Positions 10,513 to 21,954 of a stretch of DNA of 64,000 bases are shown here, one piece after another. The notes under the pieces are model-generated. The model was not told the DNA's origin and searched no databases. It saw nothing but the letters and a program-made list of their open reading frames with translations. The DNA lies in the NCBI GenBank assembly GCA_022702705.1, contig CM040425.1, positions 744,001-808,000 on the forward strand. The letters are read 5' to 3'. The first letter of the stretch is position 1. Each line of letters opens with the position of its first letter. The DNA is from Papilionanthe hookeriana x Papilionanthe teres (Eukaryota > Streptophyta > Magnoliopsida > Asparagales > Orchidaceae). Position numbers and translations under genes: made by a program.

Positions 10513-11675
10513 CTAATCACTAGCTGTAGCCTCATCATCATCTTCATCACCAAAGGAAAATTATACATCCTTAGGATCTACAAATGGTGTGAAACTAGGA
10601 AAAGTAGGAAAGCTAACATCATGTTCACCCTTCAGAAATCTGACCAGGGCTTCATCATACTCAGCATCGTAATTACTCTTCCTGCGGGTATAATCGGATA
10701 AATGATCTAGTTTTCTATCAATAGTATCAATCCTGCAGGTGATTTTGAAATAACTCCTGCTCGTTGCTCTAAAAGCTGATCATGCATTGATTCCCGGAAA
10801 TCGATGGTGGCTCAGCAGAAGTAGAGGGTCTAGAAGTAGAAGGTCTACCTGAAGTATGTGCAGAAGTAGAAGGAGCGGTTGTTCTCTTCCCTCGAAGACG
10901 ATCATAGATACTAACACTCTCATGCCCAATTGGCTTAGTAGACTTCAGCTTCTCCTCAGAAATATCAGCAGTGACTCCATTATTAACACATAGTTAATAG
11001 ATTAGAGATGAAAATCCTAGTCCAACAGAAGTGCTGGACCTCGCAGTAGACTCCACAAAATCATAAATAATGCTCCCGACATCAATAGGCTTCCTCTCCT
11101 GAATGCAGTAATTTAAGATCGCTCGATCTCTAGTCACTTCACACAGGTGGTTGGAAGGTAACAATCTTACAGAAATAAAGTAGTGTCATGCTTTAGATAC
11201 ACCATTCAGCTTGGAAGATTTGAAATTTACCCTTTTGCCATTCCTGATCTTCCATGATCCGATGCTCGTCGATCAAATAGGCAATAATCATATCCAAATC
11301 ACCCTCAGATGGTGATAATCCAGAACAATAACACTCAATCGTCGGTGGCAGGCCATAGAATATGTTGATTCTTTCTGGAGTAAATCCTATTCCGATTCCT
11401 CTAATAAAGACTTCATAATCCTCGGCATCCAGAAAATTTGCATAAAATTCTCGAACAATCGGGATAACAGCAATAACAGTAAAATAACAAAATCGTTGCC
11501 AGTTGTGCGCAACAATAGTGTTTTCAATCATTTCTCCAGGATGGTAGAAACTTCGTTCAGAAATGAACTTTCTGGACGTTGCAAATTCATGGAAACGAAA
11601 ATACGCAGCCGCAGTAGAGAATTTGCTGCTATCAAAGTTATCTCGTGCCTTCCCGCGTTTAGATTTTGGAGCCAT
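10513..11675 (-). pseudogene. Athila downstream ORF ('putative plant transposon protein' type), broken
   Basis: An ATG at 11675 opens a frame to 11193. It begins MAPKSKRGKARDNFDSSKF (basic), then has FISERSF..., the family-like core PIVREFYANFLDAEDYEVFI and the segment FTPERINIFYGLPP. This pattern is found in many plant retrotransposon ORFs placed after integrase and listed as a plant transposon protein domain. In Athila this place was once called env-like. After the stop the region down to 10513 holds broken pieces ending in an acidic tail (FSFGDEDDDEATASD). The function is not known to me. Confidence 0.65.
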
Positions 11676-12557
11676 CTAAACGTGAAAGAAAACAAGAACT
11701 AATTTAGGAATCAAAGATTTAAACTTTTTTAAGTTTATAAAACTTAAAATAAGTTTAGAAATACAAAGAAATCACTAAAATCGAATAATTTTTCAAATTT
11801 TCGGTTCTTAGCTAAACTTAGGGAAATCTATGGTGAAATTCGAAAATAAATGGTTTAAAGTGTAGATCTGACCTTGAGACGAAGAAATCGAGTGATTTTG
11901 CACTCAAATCCTTGATGTTTTGACCTCAAAATGGATCTAGAGGATGTATTTTCACGAAAATGGGGAAGAAGATGAAGCTTAGGCGTCAAAAATGGCTTTT
12001 GGGGGTTATAAATGGTAATTTTCGGGTAGCAGGCCGAACTGGCGCTTAGGCGCCGAATTCTGGCGCCTAGGCGCCAGACTCGCCTTTCACAAAAATTATT
12101 TTTAAATTTAATTTTCCACCAAAATTCTTAAATTTAACTTCCAATTACTCATATTAGAGTAGAGCATCAGTTTCTAACTTCCACAACATTTTTCAAAAAT
12201 TTATAAAAATTAAATATTAAATCCACCAATCAAACACAAGGTTTTCAATCAAACTCACTAATTTCCATTTAAAATCTTCAATTTTGACTCAATACATTCC
12301 AGATAAGTACTACATTTGATTCAAGTTCCTAATACACACTCAATCATAACAATTTCAAAGCAAAAATAACACACATTGAACATGAAAGCAAATACACAAA
12401 CAAACACAATCGATTCTCTAAATCGATACAACGACTCAACAAACCATAATAACTATCTCATTACCAGAATATTCTAATCATCACAAGGGAATTTGTGTAT
12501 TCCACTTGGAAAGAATACTAACGCTCTCGGGAAATCCGTAGCCATCTTTTCATCAAT
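11676..12557 (-). other. Non-coding spacer between the two downstream Athila ORFs
   Basis: AT-rich, with no ORF I would defend. It holds one pair of palindromes at 12040-12075 (GGCGCTTAGGCGCC then GGCGCCTAGGCGCC). Confidence 0.6.
12040..12075. repeat. Internal palindrome pair (TTAG form then CTAG form)
   Basis: GGCGCTTAGGCGCC and the perfect GGCGCCTAGGCGCC lie 22 bp apart, the same doublet seen in the LTR and at about 12973-13069. Confidence 0.85.
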
Positions 12558-12821
12558 TCACTTTTTCTTCGCATACATTTCAACTAGAGCATCTTGATAT
12601 GCCGCAAAATGATCAAATTGAAGTTTCATTTGCCATTCTAGATGTTCAACTTGATGAAACATCTCATGAAGGCGATCTCTAATGCTTTTAAAATCTTCTT
12701 CAAACTTATCCAAATGACTAGAAATTTTCTCTAAACTTACAGCGATGAAACCATTGAAGTAGGGTTGAGGATCCCTTGAGACCTTGTCCCTACCCTCTTC
12801 TCCATGATTTCTCCTTTCCAT
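12558..12821 (-). CDS. Small coiled-coil ORF of the Athila element, 87 aa
   Basis: An ATG at 12821 opens an intact frame to 12558. The N-terminus is charged (MERRNHGEEGRDK). Residues from about 28 to 80 have a heptad-like pattern, with LEKISSHLDKFEEDFKSIRD and then LEWQMKLQFDHFAAYQD. This suggests a short coiled coil. I recognise no family. It lies between integrase and the downstream transposon-protein ORF and could be a separate ORF or a broken 5' exon of that ORF. It may also be a chance frame in AT-rich DNA. Confidence 0.4.
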   Translation of the reverse strand: MERRNHGEEGRDKVSRDPQPYFNGFIAVSLEKISSHLDKFEEDFKSIRDRLHEMFHQVEHLEWQMKLQFDHFAAYQDALVEMYAKKK

Positions 12822-13432
12822 TTCTTTAAAATTTTCTCAAATCTCACAAGAAGAAAGTGTATGGGACGTAGTTTTGATTTCTTGATGGTTAGGGAAGAAG
12901 ATGGGTTGATTAAAAGGGGAAAATCATGTGAAAAACTGAAAATTTTCGGTTTTTGCACGACCCAGTATCCGTGGCGCTTAGGCGCCGACTCTGGCGCCTA
13001 GGCGCCGGACCTATTGACACATAGTTGATTCTGGCGCTTAGGCGCCGAATTATGGCGCCTAGGCGCCGGAACTATGTTCAACTCCATTTCGCCTAATCGT
13101 CAAATTTTCAAAATTTCGTTCTCCAAGATAGGTAAATTATACTAATAAGAGTAATTTAGACTCGATAACACACATTGTAAACTATCATAATGAAGGTTAA
13201 CTTAATCTCCTTTTTACTCATATTTAAAATAGAGTGATCCTATTTTAATTTCTACATACTTCAAAATAATTTTCAGCCTAAGTCAACCAAGACTTATGAG
13301 CATCGAATTTTTCTAAAGTAATATAAAATTAATCAAGATCGAGGCATAACCTTTCATTAAAACAAAAAAACACAAGATAATTATGGGTTGCCTCCCACAA
13401 AGCGCTTGGTTTAACGTCGTCTGCCCGACTTA
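12822..13432 (-). other. Spacer after integrase with four palindromes
   Basis: No gene is seen. At about 12973-13069 there are two doublets of the GGCGCTTAGGCGCC / GGCGCCTAGGCGCC palindrome. The rest is AT-rich. Confidence 0.6.
12973..13069. repeat. Two doublets of GGCGCYTAGGCGCC palindromes
   Basis: Each doublet is a TTAG form followed by a CTAG form about 19-20 bp later. Flanking bases (CTGGCGC...CCGA) are also shared, so the doublet rather than the single motif looks like the unit that was copied. Confidence 0.85.
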
Positions 13433-14823
13433 AGTAAATCTTTAATCAGGTTGACTCAATTCATAAGCCTCTTTATAAATCTTCTTAATATCTCCCAAAT
13501 AAGGCTTCAATCTTAATCCATTTACTTTAAAAATTTTCCTAGTTTTGGGATCTTTAATATACACAGCTCCATAATGGTATACTTTCTCAGCTAAATAAGG
13601 TCCAATCCATTTAGATCTTAATTTTCCAGGAAAAAGTATTAAACGAGAATTAAACAGTCATACTTTTTGTCCAGGCTCAAAAATTTTTCCTGGAATTTTC
13701 TTATCATGCAACATCTTCATTTTCTCTTTATAAATTCTTGCATTGTCATACGATTCATTTCTAATTTCTTCCATCTCATTTAGTTGCAATAATCGTTTTT
13801 CTCCTACATTATTCAAATTAAAATTAAACTCCTTTATCACCCAATAAGCTTTATGTTCAAGTTCTACAGGTAAGTGACAATGTTTACCATAAATTAACCG
13901 GTAAGGTGACATTCCGATTGGTGTCTTATAAGTCGTTCTATAAGCCCATAATGCGGAATCAAGTCTATCAACCCAATCAGTTCTTTTAGGATTAACAGTC
14001 TTTTCTAAAATTCTTTTAATTTCTCTGTTTGATGCTTCAGCCATTCCACTAGTTTGAGGATGATAAGCAATTGCAATTATATGTTTGATTCCAAATTTTT
14101 GTAGTAATGATTGAATTCTTATATTCCTGAAATGACTTCCACCATCAGTGATAATTATCTTAGGCATTCCAAATCTTGAAATATCATTTTCTTTAAAAAT
14201 TTTGAAACACTTTTGGAATCACAGTTTGGTAAAGCAATAACTTCAATCCACTTTGAAACATAATCAACTGCTAATAAAATATAAATTTTTCTAGATGATG
14301 GAACAAATGGTCCCATAAAGTCTAATCCCTATATATAAAAAATTTCAACTTCCAATATATAGTTTAAAGGCATTTCATCTTTCCTAGATATATTTCCCAT
14401 CCTTTGACATCGATCACATGTTTTCACATATTGTCTCACATCTTTAAATAAGGTAGGCCAATAAAATCCAGAATTTAAAATTTTAAATGCAGTTTTATCT
14501 ATGCTAAAGTGTCCTCCAAAATCAGAATCATGACATTTTTAAATAATAGCAAAAGTTTCCTCATAAGGTACACATCTTTGAATCATAGAATCTTTACCAA
14601 TTTTAAATAAATGAGGTTCTTCCCAAATATAAGATTTAGCATCATATTTAAATTTCTTAATAAATTTGTTATCCAAGTCATAAGTTAAAATATTGCTAAC
14701 TAAATAATTAACAATATCAGCATACCACGGTGTTTTGTATCTTTGAATAACATATAAAGATTCATCGGGGAATTTCTCATTTATATTTTCTTCCGAAATA
14801 ATATCATTTTTAATTCTAGACAA
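13433..14823 (-). pseudogene. Integrase of the nested Athila element
   Basis: On the - strand the domain starts after the RNase H end (LSRIKNDIISEENINEKFP). An H-x-H/C-x2-C zinc finger follows, with GGHFS and CDRCQRMG. The catalytic core has GLDFMGPFVPSSRK (first Asp), IIITDGGSHF (second Asp) and MAEASNREIKR (Glu), so the D,D-35-E triad is complete. The C-terminus has FPGKLRSKWIGPY, FKVNGLRLKPY and ends with LNQALCGRQP, a typical Athila pol end. Stops occur at about 14538, in the stretch before 14167 and just after 13658. Integrase would join element DNA to the host chromosome. Confidence 0.9.
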
Positions 14824-16440
14824 ATGATCGGCAATTTGGTTTTCGGTTCCTTTTCTATCTACTATTTGAAAATCAAATTCTTGTAGAAGTAAAACTCATC
14901 TTATAAGTACTAGGTTTAGAATCCTTCTTAGATATTAGATATTTAATAGCGAGAATGATCGGTATGAACTATGCATTTAGTACCAAGAAGATAAGGTCTA
15001 AATTTATCGAATGGCATATACTATAACTAGAAGCTCTTTCTCGGTGGTAGTGTAATTTCTTTGTGTTTCGGTGAGAGTTTTACTAGCATAATATACAACT
15101 TTAAAAATTTTCTCATATTTTTGTCCTAATACGGCTCCAATTGCAAAATCACTTGCATCACACATTAATTCAAAAGATTTATTCCGATCGAGTGCAACAA
15201 TAATAGGTGCGATTATTAATTTTTCTTTTAGAATATTAAAAGCATTAATACATTCTTCATTAAATTCAAATTTTGCATCTTTTTCTAATAAATGACAAAG
15301 AGGTTTAGAACTTTTAGAAAAATCCTTTATATATCTTCTATAAAATCCAGCATGACCTAGAAAACTTCTCACATCAGTAACAGTAGTAGGTGGTTGCAAT
15401 TCAGCAATAATTTTCACTTTTGCTTGATCTACTTCCATCCCTTTTCGTGATACTTTGTGTCCAAGTACAATGCCTTCTGTGACCATGAATTGACATTTTT
15501 CCCAGTTAAGAACTAAATTTGTTTCTTCGCATCTTTTCAGAACTTTGGCTATGTTTTCCAAACAAGATTCAAAAGAAGTTCCAAAGACTGAAAAATCGTC
15601 CATGAATATTTCAATTCCTTTGTCAATCAAATCACAAAATATTGACATCATACATCTTTGAAAAGTTGTTGGTGCATTACATAAACCAAAAGGCATTCTT
15701 CTAAAAGTAAATGGTCCATAAGGACTTGTAAAAGTTGTCTTTTCTTGGTCCTCAGGAGCAATAAGTAATTGATGATAACCAGAATATCCATCCAGAAAAC
15801 AGAAATATGAGTGTCCAGCTAATTTATCGAGCATTTGATCCAAGAAAGGTAAAGGAAAATGATCCTTTCTAGTGGCTTTATTTAATTTCCTATAGTCGAT
15901 ACAAATTCGCCATCCGAGTAACTTGTCTTGTAGGAATAAGTTCATTTTTATCGTTAACAATGACAGTTACACCTCCTTTCTTCGGAACACAATGAATAGG
16001 ACTTACCCATTGACTATCCGAAATAGGATAAATAATACCAGCATCTAACCACTTAATAATTTCTTTTTAACAACCTCTTTCATGATAGGATTTAATCTTC
16101 TTTGCGAATCTATAGTAGGTTTAAAATTTTCTTCCATTAAAATTCTATGCATGCAAATGGAAGGGCTTATTCCTCTTATATCAGCAATAGTCCAACCAAA
16201 AGCTTTCTTATAATTCTTTAATACACCTAGTAATTTTTCTTCTTGATCTTTACTCGAGTTCGGAAGAAATAATAACGAGTAAAGTTAACGAATTTCAAGA
16301 AACGCATATTTTAAATGTGAAGGTAACATTTTTAATTCCGATTCGGGTGTTTTTTTAATTGAGGGTAAAAGTATATCATTTTGAGTTATGTCTAAAGTTT
16401 CCCGATTATCTTTAATAAAATGAGTCTCTTCTTCTTCTAC
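14824..16440 (-). pseudogene. Reverse transcriptase and RNase H of the nested Athila element
   Basis: The main open frame is 15004-15960 (318 aa): WRICIDYRKLNKATRKDHFP, then FLDGYSGYHQL, then FRRMPFGLCNAPTTFQRCM, and the catalytic EIFMDDFSVF (Met-Asp-Asp, normal for this lineage). RNase H begins with SFELMCDASDFAIGAVLGQK and continues past 15004 in shifted frames with HTDHS. Upstream of 15960 a frame change separates the earlier RT part (VKKEIIKWLDAGIIYPISD) from the rest. RT and RNase H turn element RNA into DNA. Confidence 0.92.
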
Positions 16441-17080
16441 TACTTCTTCTTCATCGAGTTAAAAATTCAAATTTTTCTTCGAAATAACTTTACATTTTCT
16501 TGATAATGTTTTTTAATTAAATAATCAATTATATCCATTCGATAACATTTCTCTTTATCGAGGTACTTCATTGATTTAAGAACATTGAATTTAATTTCTT
16601 GATCATTGACTCTCATGGTTAATTCTCCTTTTTGCACATCAATCATAGCTCGTCCGGTAGCTAGAAAAGGTCTTCCTAAAATAATAGCTATCTCTTTATC
16701 TTCTTCCATATCAAGTACTTATGAAATCTACGGGGAAGATAAATTTATCCACTTTAACAAGGACATCCTCTATAACTCCTTTAGGATAAGTGATAGATCT
16801 ATCAATTAGCGAAGAGTTACGGTGGTGGGAGTAATATCTCCTAAATCCAATCTTCGAAAGATAGAAAATGGCATGAGATTAATACTTTCTCCTAAATCAC
16901 ATAAAGCTTTTCCGCAAAATTTTTCTCCAATAGCACAGGGTATAGTGAAACTTCCAGGATCCTTAAGCTTTTCAGGTAATTTCTTTTAAATTATTGCACT
17001 GCATTCTTCACTTAATGCAACCGTTTCAAAAGCTTCAAATTTTCATTTTTTTGCTTAAAATATCCTTCATAAATTTTGCG
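16441..17080 (-). pseudogene. Aspartic protease of the nested Athila element
   Basis: Translating the - strand gives EECSAII, LKDPGSFTIPCAIGEKFCGK and the active-site segment ALCDLGESINLMPFSIFRRL (Asp-Leu-Gly, where most Athila copies have DLGSS). Then come SITYPKGVIEDVLVKVDKF and the C-terminal EEDKEIAIILGRPFLATGRA. The open piece 16467-16709 is the C-terminal part. Stops and shifts break the N-terminal half. Confidence 0.85.
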
Positions 17081-18680
17081 TAAGTTGGCATTTGTTCCAA
17101 AGCTTCAGCAAAAGGTATGTTAATAGTAAGTTTCTTAAAAATTTCAAAGAACTTAGAAAATTGATGATCAAGTTTATACTGTTTAAGTCTTTGAGGAAAA
17201 GGTGGTGGTGGTTTTTCAACTTCCACATTAACAGGTATAACAGTCTTATCTTGACTAGGAGAGAGAGTTTCTTTAGGTTTTTCAATCTCTTCAACCTTAA
17301 TCTCTTTTTTAATTTCATTCTACAATTTTCTTTTAATTCCTTTCCACTTCTAAGTTGCACAGCTTTAATTTGTTCATGTTCTTTTCTAGTTTCCTTTGGA
17401 TTGATTTCAACATTACTAGGAAGTGTTCCTACGAGTTCGTTATTAATTAAAGTAGCAATTTGCCCCATTTGATTTTCAATATTACGAATAACAGTATTTT
17501 GATTTTGTAAATGATTATTCATTTTCATAATTAATTATTCTATTGATAACTTTTTCTGTTGATTATTAAATTCAAGAGGTTTATAATTTGAGTTAACTTG
17601 ATTATTTCAATTTCCAGTGGGATGAGATTGATTATTACCCCATTGTTGTGTGAATTATTCCAGTTAAAATTAGGATGATTTCTTCACCTAGGATTATAAT
17701 AATTTGAATAAGGATTATTTTTACTTGCAATAGCTTGTAAAGTTTCAATAGTTTGAGAATCTTCAATATTAGCAGAGTTATTATGCGAAATATTAATTGC
17801 AAAATTATTTAATTTCTTAGACATTGCTACAACTTGTGAAGCTAAGATAGAAAAGGCTTCATTATCTTGAATACTGGCCATCTTTTTAGGGTTAATCCTT
17901 TCGGAAGGCCATTGAAAATTATTATTAGCCATTTCTTCAATTAAAGTGTAAGCTTCTTCAAATTATTTAGACATTAAAGAACCTCCAGTAGCAGCATCAA
18001 TAATTGATTTTAAAGATCCAATTAATCCATTATAAAATGTTTGAATAATCAACCAATCAGGTAAAGCATGATGAGGAAATTTTCTTAATAGTTATTTAAA
18101 TCTTTCCCAAGTTTCATATATTGTCTCCCCGTCAAATTGACTAAATGAAGAAATATCATTTCTTAATTTAGCAGTTTTAGAAGGAGGAAAATATTTAGCA
18201 AGGAATTTTTGTGTCATTTCGACCCATGTTTTAATAGAACCGGTCGCTAATGAGTTTAACCACATCTTTGCTTTATCTCTTAAAGAAAAAGGAAAGAGTC
18301 TAAGTCTAATAGTATCATCAGAAACATTGTTATATTTAAGGGTAGCACAAAGTTCTAAAAAACTAACAAGATGTCAATTTGGATCCTCATTTAGTGATCC
18401 ACCAAATTGATTGTTTTGCACCATTTGAATAATAGACGGTTTAAGTTCAAAAGAATTAGCATCTACAGTGCGTATTTGAATACTACTATGAAGTTCATCA
18501 ACTGTAGGGTTAGCATAATCCCTTAATGGTTTATAAACATTTTGATCATTAACTTAATTGGATTTTGTAAAGTAGCCATTTCTTGAAATTTTTGAATTTG
18601 TTTTCCCTTTTTAATTTTTCTAATTGTTCTTTCCAATTCAGAATCTAAAGGTATTAATCCTTCAGAACCAAATCTTCGCA
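17081..18680 (-). pseudogene. Gag of the nested Athila element
   Basis: On the - strand the ATG at about 18680 opens MRRFGSEGLIPLDSELERTI, a typical Athila Gag start. The retrotransposon Gag domain follows, with DTIRLRLFPFSLRDKAKMWL, then SIKTWVEMTQKFLAKYFPP and ETIYETWERFK. A later open piece is 17684-17932 (MANNNFQWPSERINPKK...). The end of Gag (IENQMGQIATLIN, then AVQLRSGKEL) lies at about 17330-17530. A few stops are present and I see no zinc knuckle, which Athila Gags often lack. Confidence 0.87.
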
Positions 18681-18743
18681 TAAAACAAGCAATAAATATA
18701 AAATTTAACTATTTTATTTCTTTCTTCCTTACTTCCTTTCGAT

Positions 18744-18761
18744 TCCCAGGCAACGGCGCCA
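18744..18761 (-). promoter_or_regulatory. Primer-binding site of the Athila element (tRNA-Asp type)
   Basis: The - strand reads TGGCGCCGTTGCCTGGGA six bases after the LTR end. TGGCGCCGTTGCCGGGGA is the well-known tRNA-Asp primer site of Athila and related plant elements, so one base differs. Confidence 0.88.
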
Positions 18762-18767
18762 AAAACT

Positions 18768-20515
18768 TGACCCGAGCCGCGCTTAACGCAGTAATGTTTG
18801 CTTCCAAAAGAAAGCCAAAAACTTTGACTTAATTTATAAATAGCGGCCAGTGTATAAAATTAATATTATATAATTTAGTAAATATTTTTACACACTAGGG
18901 GTACTACGCAAGTATACGTATCGTTTCGAAGTAATATAGGGTTTTTAAACAAAGACCCGAGTATCGATCCACGGGGAAAATTTATAGAAATAAATTTTCT
19001 ATGAAGTGAAAGCAAAATAAAATAGTAAAAATATTTTTATTTTATCTTTTAATTTGATTATAAATTACTATTAATTTACTAGATGCAAATAAAGAAAACA
19101 ATAATAAGATAATGATTTTATGAATTCTATATAAAATAAATAACTTTCTTTCCTTCAATTAATCTAAGATTTTTAAGATAATTTAATATTCATTGGAGAA
19201 TTTGATTTATGGTATTGTGCCAAATAGAAGCATTCCTATTCTTTACGCTTTGATCCAGGCGCAAAGAACTTTGACTAATTTACAGAATAGGTCCGGATGT
19301 ATTGTTAGTAGAATGGGTTAATATAGGCTCACACTTCTAGATGTCCAAGGGTGGCTATGGTCGGCCCTACTAGTGACCCTTTCCTAGTCTATAAATCAAA
19401 TTATAAGAATTTGAGTACGTCACTCTAAAAACTTATCAATTCTACGCCCTTTAAACATTATCATCCTATTTATTTGCACTTCACCATGAATAGCCCGCAC
19501 ATGGCCTTCGACTACTCAAGGATTCATGTGACATTTACAAGTTAAGAGTTCTTCTCCTTCAAGGTCTCAAAACTCTTCAACAGGTTTTAACAATTCAAAT
19601 GGCCAATTTAAAAAGTAAAGTAAGACCAGGTATTAATGTCATCACAATATTTTGAAAATATTTTGAATTTTAATTCTCCATCGAATCATTATATTATCTT
19701 ATCTGTCTCTTCATAATTGAAGTAAGAAAGTAACTAACTACTCAGAACACATTGAAAATAAATAACAAAACATGATAATTAAACTTTGAATCAAATATAA
19801 AAATATACTTATCTCTAATATTTCTTGTATAGATCTTCTGATTCCTACTGACTCCACAGTGTAATGAACTCCAGATGCAAGAAATTGAAAATAAACTCAC
19901 TAAACTAAACAAAAGTGGCCCTAAATTTCTCTCTCTAATTCTCTCTCTAAGGATGAGAGATCCTAAAGTAGATAAGAGAAAGGGGTACAATGGGAGGGGC
20001 ACGTTTTCTAAAGAAATGGACCTCTATTTATAGTCTTCAAGAGTTGCCTTGAGGTAGCTCTTCAAAACATGTCCACATTCAATGAATCTTCTAGAAGGTC
20101 GGTCTGACGCCTAGGCGCCGGACACCGCGTCCAGTTCTTCACACCTCTTCACTTTAGCTCGCACCTCTTCGCGATTAAAACCGTTTTGGAGCGTCCAAAT
20201 GCAATGTATCACATGTCCTATTATCAAGGAACAACTGCCAGCCTTCTAGAATGTCCAATAACCGCTCACTCTATCAAAATAACTGATCAAACGTTGTCAA
20301 AAACTTGACAGTTTTCGTATCGACTCTGGCGCTTAGGAGCCAGGCCATATTTTTTATACTTTTAGTATTTTGCTCTATTTTTGCTCCTTTTTCCTTCTTA
20401 GACCTTTTTACATTACCTACATCCAAAAACACAAAAATACCTTTCATTAAAGCATAATATCCTTAGAAATTAATAAGAATTAAGACATAAAGAAATAGGT
20501 ATTTTTTATAGATCA
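18768..20515 (-). repeat. 5' LTR of the nested Athila element
   Basis: About 1.75 kb, matching 7390-9211. It begins TGATCTATAAAA on the - strand and ends GGCTCGGGTCA. It is shorter mainly through loss of palindrome copies at about 20105 and 20330. Confidence 0.93.
20105..20122. repeat. Single palindrome left in the 5' LTR
   Basis: GACGCCTAGGCGCCGG; the other LTR has two copies here. A second decayed copy (CTGGCGCTTAGGAGCCAG) is at about 20325-20342, where the other LTR has three. Confidence 0.8.
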
Positions 20516-20520
20516 GATCA
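20516..20520 (+). repeat. Target-site duplication, right copy (GATCA)
   Basis: This pairs with GATGA at 7385-7389. The RT reading frame resumes directly after it. Confidence 0.75.
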
Positions 20521-21009
20521 TCAGGATACAACCAGATAAAGATGGCACCAGAAGACAAAAAGCTCACAGCATTCAGAACGCCGATCGGAGTGTATTGCTA
20601 CACAGTAATTCCATTCGGACTAAAGAACGCAGGAGCAACATACCAAAGAGCGATGAAGAAGATTTTTGATGATCTCATTCACAACCAAGTCGAGTTCTAC
20701 GTGGATGATGTGGTCATCAAAAGTAAACTGAAAGAAGATCACCTGTATGATTTGAGAATTGTGTTCGAGCGGCTAAGACAATTTAACCTTAAGATGAATC
20801 CCTTAAAATACACCTTCGGCGTCACCTCCAGGAAATTCTTAGGATTTGTTGTCCGACATCGCGGAATTGAAATTGATCCTGAAAAGATTAAAGCTATTTT
20901 AGAAATGCCTCCTCCCAAAACTTTGAAACAACTACGATCCTTTGAAGGGAAGTCGGCATATCTTCGACACTTTATCTCGAACTTGTCAGGTAGGTGTCAG
21001 GTCTTCTAG
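20521..21009 (+). pseudogene. Reverse transcriptase, C-terminal half, Ogre-type element
   Basis: The frame continues the RT cut at 7389: SGYNQIKMAPEDKKLTAFRT, then YTVIPFGLKNAGATYQRAM and the catalytic FYVDDVVIKSK (Tyr-Val-Asp-Asp). The thumb/connection has FGVTSRKFLGFVVRHRGIEI and ends near a TAG at 21010. The FEGKSAYLRHFI segment (family norm FLGRLNYI) is partly degraded. Codons are in register with the 5' half, so the only gross damage to this stretch is the insertion. Confidence 0.92.
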
Positions 21010-21570
21010 GCATTGGTTAAAAAGGACGCCAAATTCGTTTGGGATGAGAGATGCCAGCGGGATTTCAAGGACGTTAAACAATATTTAATGACACCTCCTA
21101 TCTTAGCAGCCGCAGTCTCAGGTAGACCGTTGATACTTTATACCGCAGCTTTAGACGACTCCCTTAGAGCCCTGCTAGCCCAGGTCAATGATGAGGGAAA
21201 AGAAAACGCTCTCTACTACTTAAGTCGTCGTCTAATTCCGACGGAAGTAAAGTATCCCCCGATTGAGAAGCATTGTTTGGCCATGATCTTCGCCGCTCAA
21301 AAGCTCAAGCATTACATGCTTTCTCATAAGGTCAACCTTATTTCGAGGGTTAATCCGTTGCAATACTTGATGACCCGACCGATGCTTTCTGGAAGACTTG
21401 CCAGGTGGTCGATGATACTATTACAATTTGACATAACTTTCGTTCCTCTTCGCGCCGTAAAGGGACAAGTCCTAGCAGACTTCCTCGCAGCACACCCTTT
21501 TCCGGCGGATTCGCCTCTCGACGACGATTTGCCTGACGAGCAGATAATGAGCCTAGAAGACCCTGATGAT
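21010..21570 (+). pseudogene. First RNase H (Gypsy type) of the Ogre-type element
   Basis: After the TAG at 21010 the same frame gives VKKDAKFVWDERCQRDFKDV, then PLILYTAALDDSLRALLAQ and ALYYLSRRLIPTEVKYPPIE, then KLKHYMLSHKVNLISRVNPL and a tether ending LADFLAAHPF. These are the standard RNase H and tether motifs of plant Ty3/Gypsy pol. The first acidic position (YTAALDD, family norm YLSVSD or CDAS) follows the Tat-lineage pattern, in which the first RNase H is eroded. Confidence 0.87.
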
Positions 21571-21954
21571 CGACGTTGGGAACTATACTTCGACGGTGCA
21601 TCCTTAACACAAAAGAACAAAGAATTGCAAACGATAGTGCCCGGTAAGGCAGGAATCAGACTAATCTTTATAACACCGGAGTGAGGGATGTTAAAATACT
21701 CCTACCACTTAACAGAACCGTGTACAAACAACGAGACAGAATACGAAGCCCTTATAACCGTATTAGAATTAACCATTAAGATGGGAATAACGGACATCAA
21801 GATCTACAGAGATTCTCAGTTGATCATTCAACAGGTCGCCGGACAGTACAAAATTTTAAAGCCAAGACACGAGCAGTACTTTCAGTACAGCATGAAATTG
21901 TTGGAACAAATTCTAAATGTAACAATCTACAAGATTCCCGAGAAAAGAAAATGC
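21571..21954 (+). pseudogene. Second, archaeal-like RNase H
   Basis: The piece starts WELYFDGASL (first catalytic Asp) and continues with AGIRLIFITPE, a TGA at 21682, then NNETEYEALITVLELTIKMG (catalytic Glu) and DIKIYRDSQLIIQQVAGQYK (catalytic Asp). This is the aRNH domain that Tat/Ogre elements are known to have gained in addition to the normal RNase H. A frameshift near 21950 separates it from integrase. Confidence 0.87.

Larger units (their letters stand above)
7390..20515 (-). mobile_element. Nested Athila-type Ty3/Gypsy element, nearly full length
   Basis: It is bounded by two LTRs that begin TG and end CA on the coding (-) strand, has 5-bp target duplications, a tRNA-Asp-type primer-binding site and a G-rich polypurine tract. 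On the - strand the order is gag, protease, RT/RNase H, integrase, a small coiled-coil ORF, then a downstream ORF of the 'putative plant transposon protein' type, as in Athila. Every large ORF has some stops or shifts. The two LTRs differ at a few bases per 60 and by two deletions between palindromic repeats, so the insertion is not very recent but is younger than its Ogre-type host. Confidence 0.92.
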
